Shown one piece after another: positions 1 to 11,556 of a stretch of 64,000 nucleotides of DNA. The notes beneath the pieces are model-generated. The model worked only from the letters and a program-made list of their open reading frames with translations, had not been told where the DNA came from and searched no databases. The DNA is from Thysanoteuthis rhombus. Its lineage: Eukaryota; Mollusca; Cephalopoda; Oegopsida; Thysanoteuthidae. How positions within the stretch are numbered: the first letter of the stretch is position 1; each line of letters starts with the position of its first letter. A program made the translations under genes and the position numbers. The stretch lies in contig OY735207.1 in the NCBI GenBank assembly GCA_963457665.1, positions 49,292,696 to 49,356,695 on the forward strand, read 5' to 3'.

Positions 1-911
1 GATAGTTATTTAATTAATGAATACAAATACTTTCTTGTTTTGTTTTGTTTCGGGGTTTTTATTTTGTTTTTGTTTTTTGGACTTTTTATTCGCAGAAACC
101 CAGTCATTAATCAAATAGGTTTGATTTTAAACATGAAATAAACGACAATGAAAAAAATATTTTATTTGAAGCCATTTCATAAAAAAATCACGAAAATTCA
201 TGTCGATAAAATATTGCTTAGGATTTTTTTTTTAAATTAATTTTCATTTCCTAATATTTCCGTCTGTAATGTTTCATAAATTCAGTCCCAACCAATTTGT
301 TGCATACAGGCTGAAGGGTAACAAAAGCATTGCTTTGTTGGTCATGAATAACTATGGTGATCAGAGATAAAAATTCGTGACTCACTGATGAAAAACAAAA
401 AAAAAAACTTTTAAGGAAAAAATTCCTATCATGATTTACAAAAAAAAATGACCGTGCAGACGTTTTAACTGCAATCGTGATACGATTTCGTTTCTAAAAT
501 ATTTTCACGTACAGATTCAAATGTACAGGTTATCTGATGGCGATTTTTGACTGTAATCTCGGTATATGTGTGAATAACGTTTTTTTTAGGGGGTTGTTTG
601 TTTGGGGTTTGTTTTGTTTTTTCATGATTCTTGGCTTTAAAAAGCGACTTGATTGCCTTTCGAGATGCTCCCCAACATTCCTGATCCCCATATTTACCTG
701 AAATAATTTCTGCACAGCCTTCAACTAGAGTCAAGTCAGTCAATATTGCTTAAATAGTAGTGTATGCCAGTTCCAAAGCTACCCGAGTGCTAAGGACATT
801 TCTTCTGGTTTAGGACATGGTCATTCCAATAATATTATTATTGACCGAGGGAAGATATCTTCTTATAAGTAGAAATCTGCGCATGCACGTGCTTTCTTTT
901 CTTCTTCCAAG

Positions 912-912
<1 letters not shown>
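1..912. other. AT-rich spacer, no gene seen
   Basis: A/T homopolymer runs and a T/G-rich stretch (about 32-81). The open frame on the minus strand at 465-743 is lysine-rich and resembles no family I know; I regard it as chance. Confidence 0.6.
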
Positions 913-964
<52 letters not shown>

Positions 965-1392
965 ATATATATATGTAAATATATACATTATATATATACA
1001 TATTATATATTTGTAAATATATATATTATGCATATACATATTACATATGTATACTAGATATAAATATAATACATATCCATATCATATATATATATGTACT
1101 ATATATGCATATTATACATATGTTATAAATATATATACTATATATACATATTATATATATATCACATATATATATATATTATATATATATCATATACAAA
1201 TCATATATATTATAAATATGTATACATATATATTATGTATATCATATATTATATATGTATATTATATATATATTATATGCATACATCATTTTATATATAC
1301 GTATATTATACATATATATTAAATATGTATGTATCAAATATATAATGTATTTTATTTATATGTATGTATGCATATATATATATATATATATA
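913..1392. repeat. (TA)n microsatellite and degenerate TA-rich array
   Basis: A pure TA run occupies about 913-961. It passes into about 430 bp of interrupted TA/TAC/TAA sequence and ends in a second pure run near 1375-1392. The Tyr/Ile open frames across it are by-products of the repeat. Confidence 0.95.
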
Positions 1393-2138
1393 CCTCTCAA
1401 TTTTTTGTATTCTTTCACACTTATATTGTCTATCCAACTTCTCTTTTAAACCTTGCTTCCGTGTCCCTACCATTTCATTGTTAGTAGACAGTATATTTTC
1501 ATGTTTAATTGTAAATAAATTCTTTGTAAAAACAAAATGTCAATTAGATTGTTGACAAAAAACCACTTTCCATTGCTATGCTCGAATATGATCGTCTTCA
1601 GTGCGAGTCACTAAGTCGGCATATAGATATATATATATAGATATGTACATATTCTATTGTTTACTCCAGTATTATCACTATTGTTGTTGTTTTTGTTGAT
1701 GATAATGATGATGATTATGTTAGCGTTAATTTTGATATCAATGTATTTATGCTGTCAATGATAGTTTCTTTGAACTGTTAGCCAACCTTTGAAGGAAAAG
1801 CGTTCGGGTATTAAGTGCAGTGATGGAATTACGAATGAACGCTTTTGGCAGAAATATCTCTTATTGAGACTAACTCAGAGCAAAATAGTTCTTCCCAATC
1901 GTCTCGTATTTAGTCTTAGATTTATAAGAAAGAATCTTTTTTAAAAAAATTATGAAAAATATTACTTGCTTTTACAAAACGTGCCGTGTTCTTTTTAACA
2001 TCCGCTTCAGGTAAATTCGCTTTCGTTTTCCTACTGAATTTGATTGACTGAATAACTGTCTTGCCGTTATGCAAGTGTAAATTAATGTTAATAAACACAA
2101 CGATGTGAACAAACAATGCTCCGAATTACTTACTGACC
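1393..2138. other. spacer, no gene seen
   Basis: Unique-looking AT-rich DNA with a short TA run near 1625-1640 and a TTG/GAT-rich patch near 1680-1720. Nothing recognised on either strand. Confidence 0.5.
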
Positions 2139-2759
2139 TATACGAGGTACTACCCAAATGTTTACAGAAGTTGAAGCGCGAAAGGTTCCTTCACTGATGG
2201 TTACAACTACAAAGACGTCTCCCCCGACCCGACCACTTCTTATTCAGTCGAGTGTCATGAGCTTAAACGGGGGAGTACTGTCGAGTAGTTGAAGAGCCTT
2301 GAGTTTCAAGTACCGCCTCGAGCTTTAGGACTCGCTTTTGTGTGAAGTCGCATTTTGAACAGAGCCTTGCTATCAAAGGAGGGGACGAAGTCCGTGTTAG
2401 CAGCAGTGAGAATTGGGAGAAGCATAGTGAACCGTCGTCTGAAACATTGTGAACTGGTGCTACGGATCAAGTAGGCAGAAGATCTTGGTTACTTTTTGCC
2501 ACCAGGAAACAACAATGACGCAAAAATATTGAACAATCGGGACACCAGGAGAACGCCGATTTGATATAGGTAACAGGGGGAACTACAGATGTAACGATCA
2601 AAGAGAGATAGAAAAACTATTTGAAAATTACATTCTGTAATGTTTTCGGGAGACGTGTGAAATATCGGGCGAGACAAGGGAAATGCTGGACTACTTTGCT
2701 GATTAACAGAGTAATCAATCTGTTAAGATTCCCTCAACAATTGGGTGGCACCTCGTATA
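2139..2759. mobile_element. mariner-type element with terminal inverted repeats, 617 bp
   Basis: The left end (from 2141) begins TACGAGGTACTACCCAA. The reverse complement of the right end (2757 backwards) begins TACGAGGTGCCACCCAA. Over the first 22 bases 19 match. TA dinucleotides sit directly outside both ends (2139-2140 and 2758-2759), as expected for the TA duplication of Tc1/mariner transposition. The interior is less AT-rich than its surroundings. Plus-strand codons near 2354-2377 read FEQSLAIK, which resembles the start of mariner transposases, but the frame is soon broken. At 617 bp it is about half an autonomous mariner, so it is an internally deleted, non-autonomous or decayed copy. 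The TIR pairing is seen; the superfamily is inferred from TIR type and TA duplication. Confidence 0.7.
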
Positions 2760-2889
2760 CATGGAGATGTGTACATTCTACGTCAATAATCAGGCTTATT
2801 GAATACATACGTGCATACAAACATGAATGAACGCCTTTCATACTGAGTTTCATTCATATGATTTTCACGTACGTATGAAAAGTGGAGCT

Positions 2890-3040
2890 CACAGTCAGGT
2901 TACACTGAGAGAACTGGTTCTTGTGTTATCACCGAAGTTAAGCAGAGTCGAGCACTATCAATACTTAGCTGGGTGACCACTTGACAAAACTAGAAAATCT
3001 AAGCATCTTGGGGTACTAATCTAAGCCAAATAAATAAAAT
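2890..3040 (+). repeat. 5S rRNA-derived SINE or 5S pseudogene
   Basis: Positions 2912-2983 follow the internal promoter region of eukaryotic 5S rRNA. ACCGAAGTTAAGCAG corresponds to box A, GTCGAGC to the intermediate element, and TACTTAGCTGGGTGACC to box C, in the right order and spacing. The 5S 5' arm is lost beyond GGTTCTTGTG. After the 5S part comes unrelated sequence ending in AAATAAATAAAAT (3028-3040), which is SINE-like. Either a 5S-headed SINE or a dead 5S gene fits; the tail favours a SINE. Confidence 0.65.
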
Positions 3041-3571
3041 ATATGTGCCAGGTTTACAGAGGCAGTTAGATGGAATTCTCTTCAAACAATGAAATACTTC
3101 GGAGTTTATAAACATGAAGCAATATAATTAGCTGAAATTTGATTGAATTCGTCGTATACTGAATGAAAGGTCACCAAATCAGTGTATGTTGATCATGAAT
3201 AAGTACAATTATCAGAAATGAAAAAGATTACTGACTGACTGAAAAAAATGCTCCGTTCAGAGGCTCTTACTGAAATTATAATTCAAGAATTCGTTTCTAA
3301 AATACCTACACATACGGATATTTGTGTATCAGTTATTTGATTATGACATTTGTCTGTAGTCTCGTTGTAAAAAGTGATAGCAGGATATATATATATATAT
3401 ATATCGGGATATGGCCTGAAACCTCTCATCGAGTTCACAATGGTCTCAATATTCTTAATAGCTGGATTGCCATAACAGATAACACACATATACATCTATG
3501 CATAGATAAGTAGTAAACAAGGGATAAATCTCACAAATAACAAACATAACTTAGGTAAAGTGAGTCTAATT

Positions 3572-3608
<37 letters not shown>

Positions 3609-4783
3609 TTACATAATCACTTTAATATGGATTGCAATTGACTATAACTGAATAGATGAATAGATTCATATACGTAGATATGTATGCAGTACCAGTTCTG
3701 TGGATAATAGGTTAGTACGCAGGTATATTGGTTGGTAGGTAGGTAAGTCAAGATTAGCCTTGTAAACATAAGTGAACTGTTAAGCAACTAAAGTGAATTT
3801 TAAAATACTTTGCAAAACCACCGAAAGTATCGTTAAAATGTCAAAGAGAGTTAACTGAAATACACCTCTTGACCCAGTTATGCCCGAAGTCAGATTTTGG
3901 TGTAAGAAATGAGGCAAATGAAAATATATAAGCCTGGCAATGCCAATTTATTTGTAAAAAAAAAATGAAAATATGTCTGTCATTTCGAGTATGTTCACAT
4001 GTAACTTGACCTGCTTTCTTTTATAAGTATATTTTGAATGACATTTTTTAAGGTGGACTTAATATTGGCCCGTAGGTAGATATGGGATAATAAGCATTGA
4101 AATTTATGCTAAGCTAATTTTGCTGTTCTTTACAAACCAAGAATACACGTTCTCTTTAAAATTGTCTTGCAACTTAGGTTGGAGGATACCTTTAACATAC
4201 CAAGGGTACGCACGGTAAAGCAATTTTAACACGTTGAATTTTAAAGCATAACGTTTGTCAAAGCTATTTATTCATTCGTCAATACATTTACTGCGACTGT
4301 TTGAAAAAAAAAAGGAAACAAGAAATTGTTTACGTGTTATTTAGATGATTATTTTTCTACTTTTCCGCTTTCCTTCGATTATGAAGAATATGTGCGCGTG
4401 TGCAAGAAAGTTTGTGGATGTGTACGCCTTTGCATAGGCGCTTCTGAGCAAGTGGGTGGGTGTGCGCATGCGTCGCGTTTTTGGTAGTCTTTAACTGGTC
4501 CTAACCCTTTTCCTCCCGCGAAAATATCACGGGTGTATTATTTTCTCGTGTAGTAATAGCATCTGTAGTTTGGCGAATGTTTGACGTGAATTCATTTTTC
4601 GAACTTCATGCAAACCTTAACGTTCTTATTGCAGCGGACGCCAGGCGTGACAGGCTAAACGCCTAGATTCCTGCTTCAAGGCTCGAGACTGGGTCTTATC
4701 TATCATTTTAGCAGCGTGGCTAAAAGGAGAGAAAAAAAAAGAAGTCCGATTGTCTTAACGAGAAAATCTCTGCTAAACGCATA
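3041..4783. repeat. spacer with short (AT)n and (CA)n(TA)n tracts
   Basis: (AT)n at 3384-3404 and (CA)n followed by (TA)n at 3573-3609. A GT-rich, slightly GC-richer patch lies near 4390-4480. Otherwise no gene or repeat family recognised. Confidence 0.6.
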
Positions 4784-4860
4784 GTGACCGTAGCTCAGAG
4801 GGTAGCTATCCTGAACGTCGTAGTTTCTATCAAAACTAGTTGTCCAGGATCCTACTGATA
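4784..4860 (+). repeat. tRNA-derived (SINE head-like) sequence
   Basis: CCGTAGCTCAGAGGGTAG (4788-4805) is a near-perfect tRNA D-arm and box A. TGTCCAGGATCCTA (about 4841-4854) sits where the T-arm should be but lacks a good TTCRA core. The anticodon arm is not convincing, so this is not a functional tRNA. Confidence 0.45.
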
Positions 4861-5169
4861 AATCTAAGGTGATAATGTAAAGGGTCCCAGCTTGACCGAT
4901 TTTCAGCACATAAAACAGACTCTTGAAGAGAGATCAACTCTGTTAGTTACGTTATGATATTTTTTGTATAAAGCCTATTGTGAAATGAACAAATGAAGAA
5001 CATGAAAGAAAAAACATAATGCTTATTTTGAAAAATTATACATGTATATCCACACAAATAGATGCTCGTAAAAACAGTAAATTATTCTTACAATTGTATT
5101 TTACGTGCGTTGAAAAGCGAATCACGTGATTCTGCTAAATTTTTTTTTCTGACAGTGAACCATAGTAAA

Positions 5170-5512
5170 AAAAAATATTCTAGCAATTCGCCCTTGTTTT
5201 CTTTCAGCAATTTCAGCTTTTTTTTTCTTTTAGAAATGTTCTCTTTTTTTTTCTAGCAACTTCTTCCCGTTCTTTCCTATTTAGAAATTTTCACCCTTAA
5301 TTTTATAAAAGCAGTTTTTTTTTCCTATTTTCTTACAACGATTTCACTTTTTCTTTTTCTCAACATCCCCTTTTTCTTCATAGCAATTTTTCATTTAGTA
5401 GTCCCTTTTTTTATAGCGATTTCCATCCTTTTTTCTGATAACGATTTTCTCCCTTTTCCTTTTTTCCTTTCTGCATTTTTTTTAGCATTTTTCTCCTTTT
5501 TTTTTCGAGCAT
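5170..5512. repeat. degenerate T-rich minisatellite
   Basis: About ten loosely conserved units of roughly 25-38 bp built on TAGCAATTTC followed by CCCTTTTTT. Clear members start near 5177, 5203, 5252, 5385 and 5415. Very pyrimidine-rich on the plus strand, with no coding potential. Confidence 0.6.
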
Positions 5513-7404
5513 GTCAAAAAGTTCGATATGTACGATTAACAAACTTTAGTCCCCAGTTCATGACATTTTTGTTTTACTAAAAACATCTTTCTTTTTTATG
5601 TTCACTAAGTCCAACATTAGTTTGAACTTCTTTTTTTTTCTTTTTCTTTTTTTTTTTGACATTTCAGGCTCAAAGTTTTCAGATTTTAATCTCTGGTTTA
5701 AAAAAAAGACAGAGACAATGAATTATATGTACGAAAAATAAAATAAATTATTTGATTATTATAATATTTTGATTGTTTTATTAATTGCATTGAGTAGTTT
5801 TCGTGTGTGTTTTCGTATGTGTTTCTACCTCTAAAAATGATTCGTCTTTTTTTTATTGCAAAATGAATAAATGAATGACTGTCCTAAATATTTTATGGTA
5901 CTTTTCCCAGCTCAATTGTTATTTTAAACACCCATTTTTTTTTTTCGTGGAGAATCGCTTCTATGTTTGTTCTCGCTTTAATCAAAACAGTTGTTGTCTT
6001 TCTGCATATTGTATTGCATTGTTACATATGAAATGTTATTTTTTTGGAATCGTAACATGGACGATGAGATAAACAACAAATACGATAAATATTTGATCGG
6101 AATGCGATCCATTTGAAGTGATAACCCTTTTAACGATCATCTAATGATGATATTCTCTATGGAATTCTCAAGGTTCAGTGGCTACAAGTTCAGTAAAAGC
6201 ATGAACGATGAATTTCCCCATTACTGAACCTTCCATCACAGATACGGAGTTCAAAATGCTTGAAAGGTGATAATCTGTAGAGGAAATGTCGAGCAAAGAT
6301 GAAGGATTCATATTCTTATTCTCCAAGTCAGCTGAGGGGTGTTGGGTTTGGCACTGTCATGGGGCATTTCATTCAGTTCATGTGGGATCCATTTTACATC
6401 TTTTCCACAATGGTTTTAAGATGGCGTGATATAGTCGCCGACGAAGTCCTAAAGTCTCTACGTTATGCCTGAATCATTGTTTCGTTGGTCAATGCTATTG
6501 ATAATTCTACATCATTAAGAACAGGTTTGGGCTACTCTTGCGGTTCATTATCAGTATCCATATTTCTAGATCTTGACGAATGAAATAAATGCCGAAGTCT
6601 TATCAGCATTATTTCCCAATTTGAAATCGTACTTGGAAAATATTCTCACTTTTTTTGTCGACGCCATTGATATCAAGTATTCAAAAACCTCTAAAGATAG
6701 CAAATTACGACGCAATTGTGCAATTATATTAGTCAGTCTTTCATGTATGATGTAAATGAAGATTTCATGAGCGACAACCTGATGTCTCTATTATTTTGCA
6801 ACTGCCTTTAAAACAACAGAAACTTTCAGCACTGAAAACTAAATTATAGAAAACTTTTGATAAAAAACATTTCGTGTATCATTTGTCGTACTCCAAGAAT
6901 CAAGGGATAAATCTCACAACCCTTTGACAACGAGTTTGTACCTCATTTGGTACTTTATGGATATGACCTTGTTCGTGCATTGAGTTCGTGTATTCCCCAT
7001 AAATATATACTAATTACAGCTACTTTATTCCTTATGTAATGTACCAATTTCGATTCTCGTGAAAAAGAAATCCGAAGGAATTAAATATATTACCATATTT
7101 GAAATAACTCCAATAAGCGAGGTACGAACAATGCTCTTCTTATTCATAAGCTGTAAGTAATTTATGGAACGTATCTTTCCTATTGACATAAGCTAAACTA
7201 GAAAATCTCTTCAACGGTTGAAGAAAAGAACTGGGTGGCTGCTTCTATACTGAGGAATCCTTGGGTTTGAATTTCATCTGAGTCAATAAACTAGAATTCC
7301 TGAAGATCAGAAACAAGCAAAAAAATATCAGGGTAGAAAAATAAAATAAAGAAAGAATTTTATTTAAAATGCGGTGAAAAGTTAATTCCATGTATTTTTG
7401 TATC
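5513..7404. other. spacer with one weak ORF
   Basis: Mostly AT-rich DNA without recognised genes. The plus-strand open frame 6573-6755 (60 codons; contains FPNLKSYLENI and KLRRNCAIILV) faintly resembles the N-terminal part of the uncharacterised family whose fragment lies at 27.4-28.0 kb. The likeness is too weak for me to call. Confidence 0.35.
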
Positions 7405-7590
7405 AGGAGTTGGCCTAACGGTTGATAGCACAGAAAATGTAATCAGCAAACCGAGTTCAAATTCCGGCTGAAGTAGTTTGTAATCACTTATCATTTGATA
7501 AAGGCATGAATTCACCTCTCCCAACAGGTCAGACTAGGGTTTAGTCCCTACCGCTGGTACCATGTAACCCAGTGCGACTTACCACGTGTT
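7405..7590 (+). mobile_element. tRNA-derived SINE copy
   Basis: TGGCCTAACGGTTGATAGCA (7411-7430) acts as box A region and GAGTTCAAATTCCGG (7453-7467) as box B, followed by CTGAAGTAG. The same arrangement occurs on the minus strand near 16.1 kb (TGGCCTAACCGTTGATGG, AAGTTCGAATTCCTG, CTGAAGCAG), so the two are copies of one SINE family. The end of the body is not defined; 7590 is an estimate. Confidence 0.6.
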
Positions 7591-7689
7591 TTTTTGAGAA
7601 AATAACCTCCATTACTATGAAATACACGGCATGGTAACGCGACGATCTATTATTTTGAAATACCAATTATCCTTTCTATCACATCCCTC

Positions 7690-8386
7690 ATTGTTGTGTA
7701 TGGTCTTTTCCTAATGTGTTCACTATCCCATTGGCACCGATCGACTGACCTTTTACTGCATCTATTGCCTCTTCTCCTTGCTAAGTGTCTTGATCATCTC
7801 CATTTTTGTCTTTTAATTATTTATACAATACCTTTCACACTGGTCTACCCTTTTGATCTTCTTCTATCACTTTTATCTCTAGCATTGCTCTTCCCATGGC
7901 TCTCTCTATGATTATGAGTTGGTTTACAGTTCGTTTTGGTGATTTATATGTTTTGCATGAGTACGCCATAGCTGGCATTATGCATTCATTGTACACTTTA
8001 CGTTTTAAACATATTGGCATGGAGCTTTTCAATGTCTCTATTCTCTCCAAATGCTTTCCAGTTCATGGTCTTCATTTATTATTTCACTGAGGTAAACGTA
8101 TTCCTTAACCTCGTCTAAAGCCGAACTCTCTATTCTTATGGTCTGTTTTGGACTTTATTGATGAACATTACTTCTGTCTTTGTTCCGTTCATCTTTAATT
8201 GTCCCTATTTAGTTCACTCAATATGTTTTGTAACTCATCTGTTGCTCCTGGTGTCACTGAAACGTCATCAGCAAATCTTGAATTGTTCAAATATTTTGAG
8301 TGAGACAAGAGGATAAAATATTACCTGAACTATTTACAGCGACCCTTGAAAGTGCCTTTCGGAAAACTGACATGGGAGATGTGAGT
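7690..8386 (-). mobile_element. RTE-type retrotransposon copy with inverted 5' end (subfamily B)
   Basis: On the minus strand from about 8297 down to 7690 the reading frames, with shifts, follow the C-terminal half of an RTE-clade reverse transcriptase. RFADDV (palm motif) lies near 8265-8285. MPICLKRKVYNECIMPAMAY lies near 7960-8020, and a KWRWSRHLARRRGNR-like stretch, the RTE C-terminal hallmark, near 7760-7810. Immediately beyond the junction, on the plus strand at 8300-8383, the frame reads VRQEDKILPELFTATLESAF and continues FRK. This is the GVRQGD..SPKLF segment that normally precedes FADD in the same protein. Both parts read outward from about 8298. Only fragments remain and no intact ORF exists. 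Confidence 0.75.
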
Positions 8387-8571
8387 AAATACAGATGGGA
8401 AATATCTAACCTCGAAAGTTGCGATAAAAAGCAAAAAGTAGATGAAGAAAAATTCTATCAAAAGTTGATCCGGAAATACCACATCACAGACTTACAAAGA
8501 AGTAGAAAACAAAAAGACTCAGAGTACGATGTTGCTTTATGAATGCAGATTTATGTCCCATCTAGTCCCAG

Positions 8572-8724
8572 TTTTCTGTGGCCGAATCGGTGAAGAAGTC
8601 GTCCATGAGAGTCGAAATCCTGCGATAATGGAGACTTAGTTCAAGTTCCGTCGGAGGTTACGTTTTCATTTCGATGCTACTTACTTTAGCAGTTTTATGA
8701 AAATAAAAATAAAGAAATGAATGT
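8572..8724 (+). mobile_element. tRNA-Ser/Leu-like SINE copy
   Basis: GTGGCCGAATCGGTGAAG (8579-8596) resembles a class II tRNA D-arm. TAGTTCAAGTTCCGTC (8638-8653) resembles the T-arm. The unit ends in AATAAAAATAAAGAAATGAATG, a typical short-motif SINE tail. The anticodon stem is degenerate. Confidence 0.5.
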
Positions 8725-9464
8725 CAAAAGAATTAATGTATAATATTGAAAGGTGTACATCGTTTCAATAATCTATTTCCCTGTAAGCATGAAAAGACGG
8801 AGAAGGCAGGGACAAAACAACAGTTATGGCTACTATTCACTCAACTGGTTAATTGCTACGAATAGATAATTCTTTAAACGGAAGCCATATTTGGTTGTTT
8901 CAAGTTAGTGCCAGTGCAAGTAAGTATCAATTCCTACTTGAGCAACAGAATTTTGAAGAGAAATATTTCATCTGGAGTTGAAAAAGGAAAAAAGAAGTGG
9001 AGAAATCTAAAATTAATTAAATCGAAAAAAATCTCGATTATCTGCTTGGAATTCGATATGGAAGGATTTCTCCATAACTGACTTCTACAATACTAACAAC
9101 TATGACTTCCTGTGAGAATCGTTCAACAAAATATATCACTGCGAATCTTATTAAAAAAAATTGATTTTAGGTGGAAACTTACTAAAGGTCACATTATATT
9201 TTTGAATGATCTCTACTCTGAATTCTGAAAGTACTTATCATAATTGTTTCAGTTTAATTTCATTTAATTATCCCATTTTCTGGCGAGTAAATCAGCAATT
9301 ATATTTTCAAACTTTACAAAAAGCACATATCATTTCATGGTTCAAAAGTGTATTGATCCAAGATCTTATTTTGATTTGCAAGAGGATTCATAGGATCGCT
9401 CCATTTTTAGATTTTTACGAGCGTCTGGTCCTCTGGCATGGAGAGGGTGATCTGTTTGAATCTC
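8725..9464. other. spacer, no gene seen
   Basis: No recognised element. The open frame 9206-9469 (plus) has no likeness I can place and runs into the AAT repeat. Confidence 0.5.

Positions 9465-9528
<64 letters not shown>
9465..9528. repeat. (AAT)n microsatellite
   Basis: About 21 uninterrupted AAT units immediately upstream of the retrotransposon remnant that follows. Confidence 0.95.
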
Positions 9529-9554
9529 GGGATGATGATAACTAATGAAGGAAG

Positions 9555-10795
9555 TGGAATTCAACATGCCCGTTTGAAAGAAAAATTAAGGACAGAGTGC
9601 TTCAGAAGTGTGCGTGCAGTACTGGAAACTGTTTTTAAAAAATAGAATAAAAGCAAACAATGCACTTGCTATCCCTGCGGTGATATAAAGCTTTAGTATA
9701 ATTAATCAGAATCTATATGAGATTAGAGAGATTGACGCGAAATTCAGGATACAACTAATATGTCACAGAATACACCACCCTAAAGCAGACATTGATTGCC
9801 TCTTCTTGCCAAGGTGTAACTGTGGTAGGGGAATGGTGCAACTCGGACCGACTCACAAAAGAGCAACAATAGGATTACACCAGTACCTCCGTACCGGAAG
9901 TCAAAACTAGTTAAGGAATACGAAAGCACAAAGTTGCACTCAATAATAAAAGAAAGTTAAAAGGTTTGCAAGAGAACTGGGTTTGAGTTTGGACAGTGGA
10001 GAGTATTCACAGAATATAAGTGTGCAAAAGATGAGATGACATGCAAAGGAATTGGGCCATGAACAGCTTAGAGTAAGATGGGGACAGATAAATCTACACG
10101 AACAATACGCCATCTGAAGCAAAGAAGCTGATCTAGACCAGAAAGAAATACCCACCAGTGGCAGAAATAGAGGGATTTCTATTAGTTGCTCAAGACTAAA
10201 GCTTGCACACTCGAAACTTCCTAGCAAATATCATAAATGATAGTGCCAACCCACAAAATCTGCTTTTGTAACCTACATGTAGAAACAATAGACCAACTCG
10301 TGTCGGGCAAGCCTGTTTTAACATCTGCAGATTACAAGTTAGCACACGATAGAGTGGGCCGATAGCATTATTGAATACTTACAGACAACTTGTATGAATA
10401 TCAACCAGACGCAGTCAGTGATGGACAGAATGTTACGATAGTAAACGACTTAATAAGGACTGCAATAAATACGAACAGGACCAACGAAGTAAATAGACTT
10501 GATATAGTGATCAACGACTGCTTTTAAAGAACTTGCCTTTTAATTGACGTAAGTGTGCCTTCTGGTCGCAATAGAGCAGAAATGGAGTTCGTGTGACTAA
10601 GCAAGTAACAGAACCTTTAAATCAAAATAAAAAAGATGTGATATTGTCCCCACTATTGTCAGGGCAATGGGGGATGATCGAGAAAAGCACTGAAGAACAT
10701 TTCTGCAAAATTCCTGGCGACTCCTCTCTCTGCGAAATCTTGAAACAGCGCTTACAGACACTGTCTATATATTGAGAAGAACACTATCATCTGTT
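9555..10795 (+). mobile_element. decayed non-LTR retrotransposon 3' region, restriction-like-endonuclease type
   Basis: The plus-strand frames, broken by stops and shifts, follow the C-terminal third of a retrotransposon polyprotein family common in molluscs and cnidarians. In order: LKEKLRTECFRSVRAVLET (about 9575-9630); HHPKADIDCLFLPRCNCGRG then MVQLG (9770-9845); a lysine/glutamine-rich linker; ETIDQLVSGKPVL (about 10283-10320), where the family has a CCHC-type finger; NRLDIVIND (about 10493-10520), the place of the RPD...ID endonuclease core, here with Pro changed to Leu; CLLIDVSVPSGRN (about 10538-10576); then KLSKY-like and LIKK-like remnants to 10795. The P-D-x(12-14)-D arrangement is what leads me to an RLE-type (R2/Dong-like) element; the clade is an inference. 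No intact ORF survives. Confidence 0.7.
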
Positions 10796-10939
10796 AAGAC
10801 TGCAACACACACAAAATAATTGTACATCACTTCAACCTTCTTTCAACCTGATTTTTTTTTCAGCTCTTAAGCAAGATCTAGGCACTACCCTCCTTCTTTT
10901 CTTCTTTATTCTACTTCAGTTGTGCCCTGCCGTATGTTT

Positions 10940-11152
10940 TAACAACAGCAACCAAGACTAGGTTTCCTTTTGTCCGTTCACAACAGCTAGGCCTGGCCTC
11001 CATGTTTGCATAGTGTACTCTGTTTGATTCTGAAACTTCCAATTTTTTTCTCCACCCTTATTTCTAACGAAAGCTTCTGGTTTGTGCTCATGCCTTTTGA
11101 TTTTATGGCCTAACCCAAGTAATTTGCAAAATTCCCAGTGATCTGTTGCCTG
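10940..11152 (-). mobile_element. RLE-type retrotransposon fragment
   Basis: The minus-strand frame contains HEHKPEAFVRNKGGEKNWKF and, after a Q-T-E-Y stretch, RPGLAVVNGQ. This is the block of the same retrotransposon C-terminus in which the family reads EHKPEAVVEN..ILWDF..QTD...RPD.VVVN. It lies in opposite orientation to the larger remnant at 9.56-10.8 kb, so it is a separate insertion of a related element. It has no flanking finger or RT. Confidence 0.55.
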
Positions 11153-11320
11153 CAACTAATCATGTCAGTTTATCTATTCTTTTTGGTCGAGTTACTTTGT
11201 TCGCAGGGTTTTTTTTGTTTCATTTTTTCTCAACATTGGCGACATAAGTTATTTTGTTGGGTTTCATCAGCCTTCACCTTGCTGAAATTAATTCTAATAG
11301 TCTTGTTTGGGAATTATTAT

Positions 11321-11331
11321 TAATAATAATG

Positions 11332-11394
<63 letters not shown>

Positions 11395-11503
11395 TTAAGT
11401 CTTCTATGTCCAAAGACAGACGATAAAAGACTGATGATGATTATTATTATTACTAAGATCATTATTATTGTTACTGTTGTTGTTGTTGCTACAATTACTA
11501 TTA

Positions 11504-11540
<37 letters not shown>

Positions 11541-11556
11541 CATTATTATTATTATT
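11321..11556. repeat. (AAT)n and (ATT)n microsatellites in opposite phase
   Basis: (AAT)n at 11321-11393, then about 45 bp of unique sequence, then (ATT/GTT)n at 11437-11556. The two arrays are near reverse complements, so the segment could fold into a long AT hairpin. Confidence 0.9.

Noticed and set aside
1047..1449. Open frames rich in Tyr and Ile
   Set aside because: They are translations of the TA-rich array. The same applies at 15.3, 40.8, 43.1, 47.6-48.1, 60.4-61.7 kb.
6573..6755. Second fragment of the HEQ-N family
   Set aside because: Only two short words look similar; below the level at which I would assign it.
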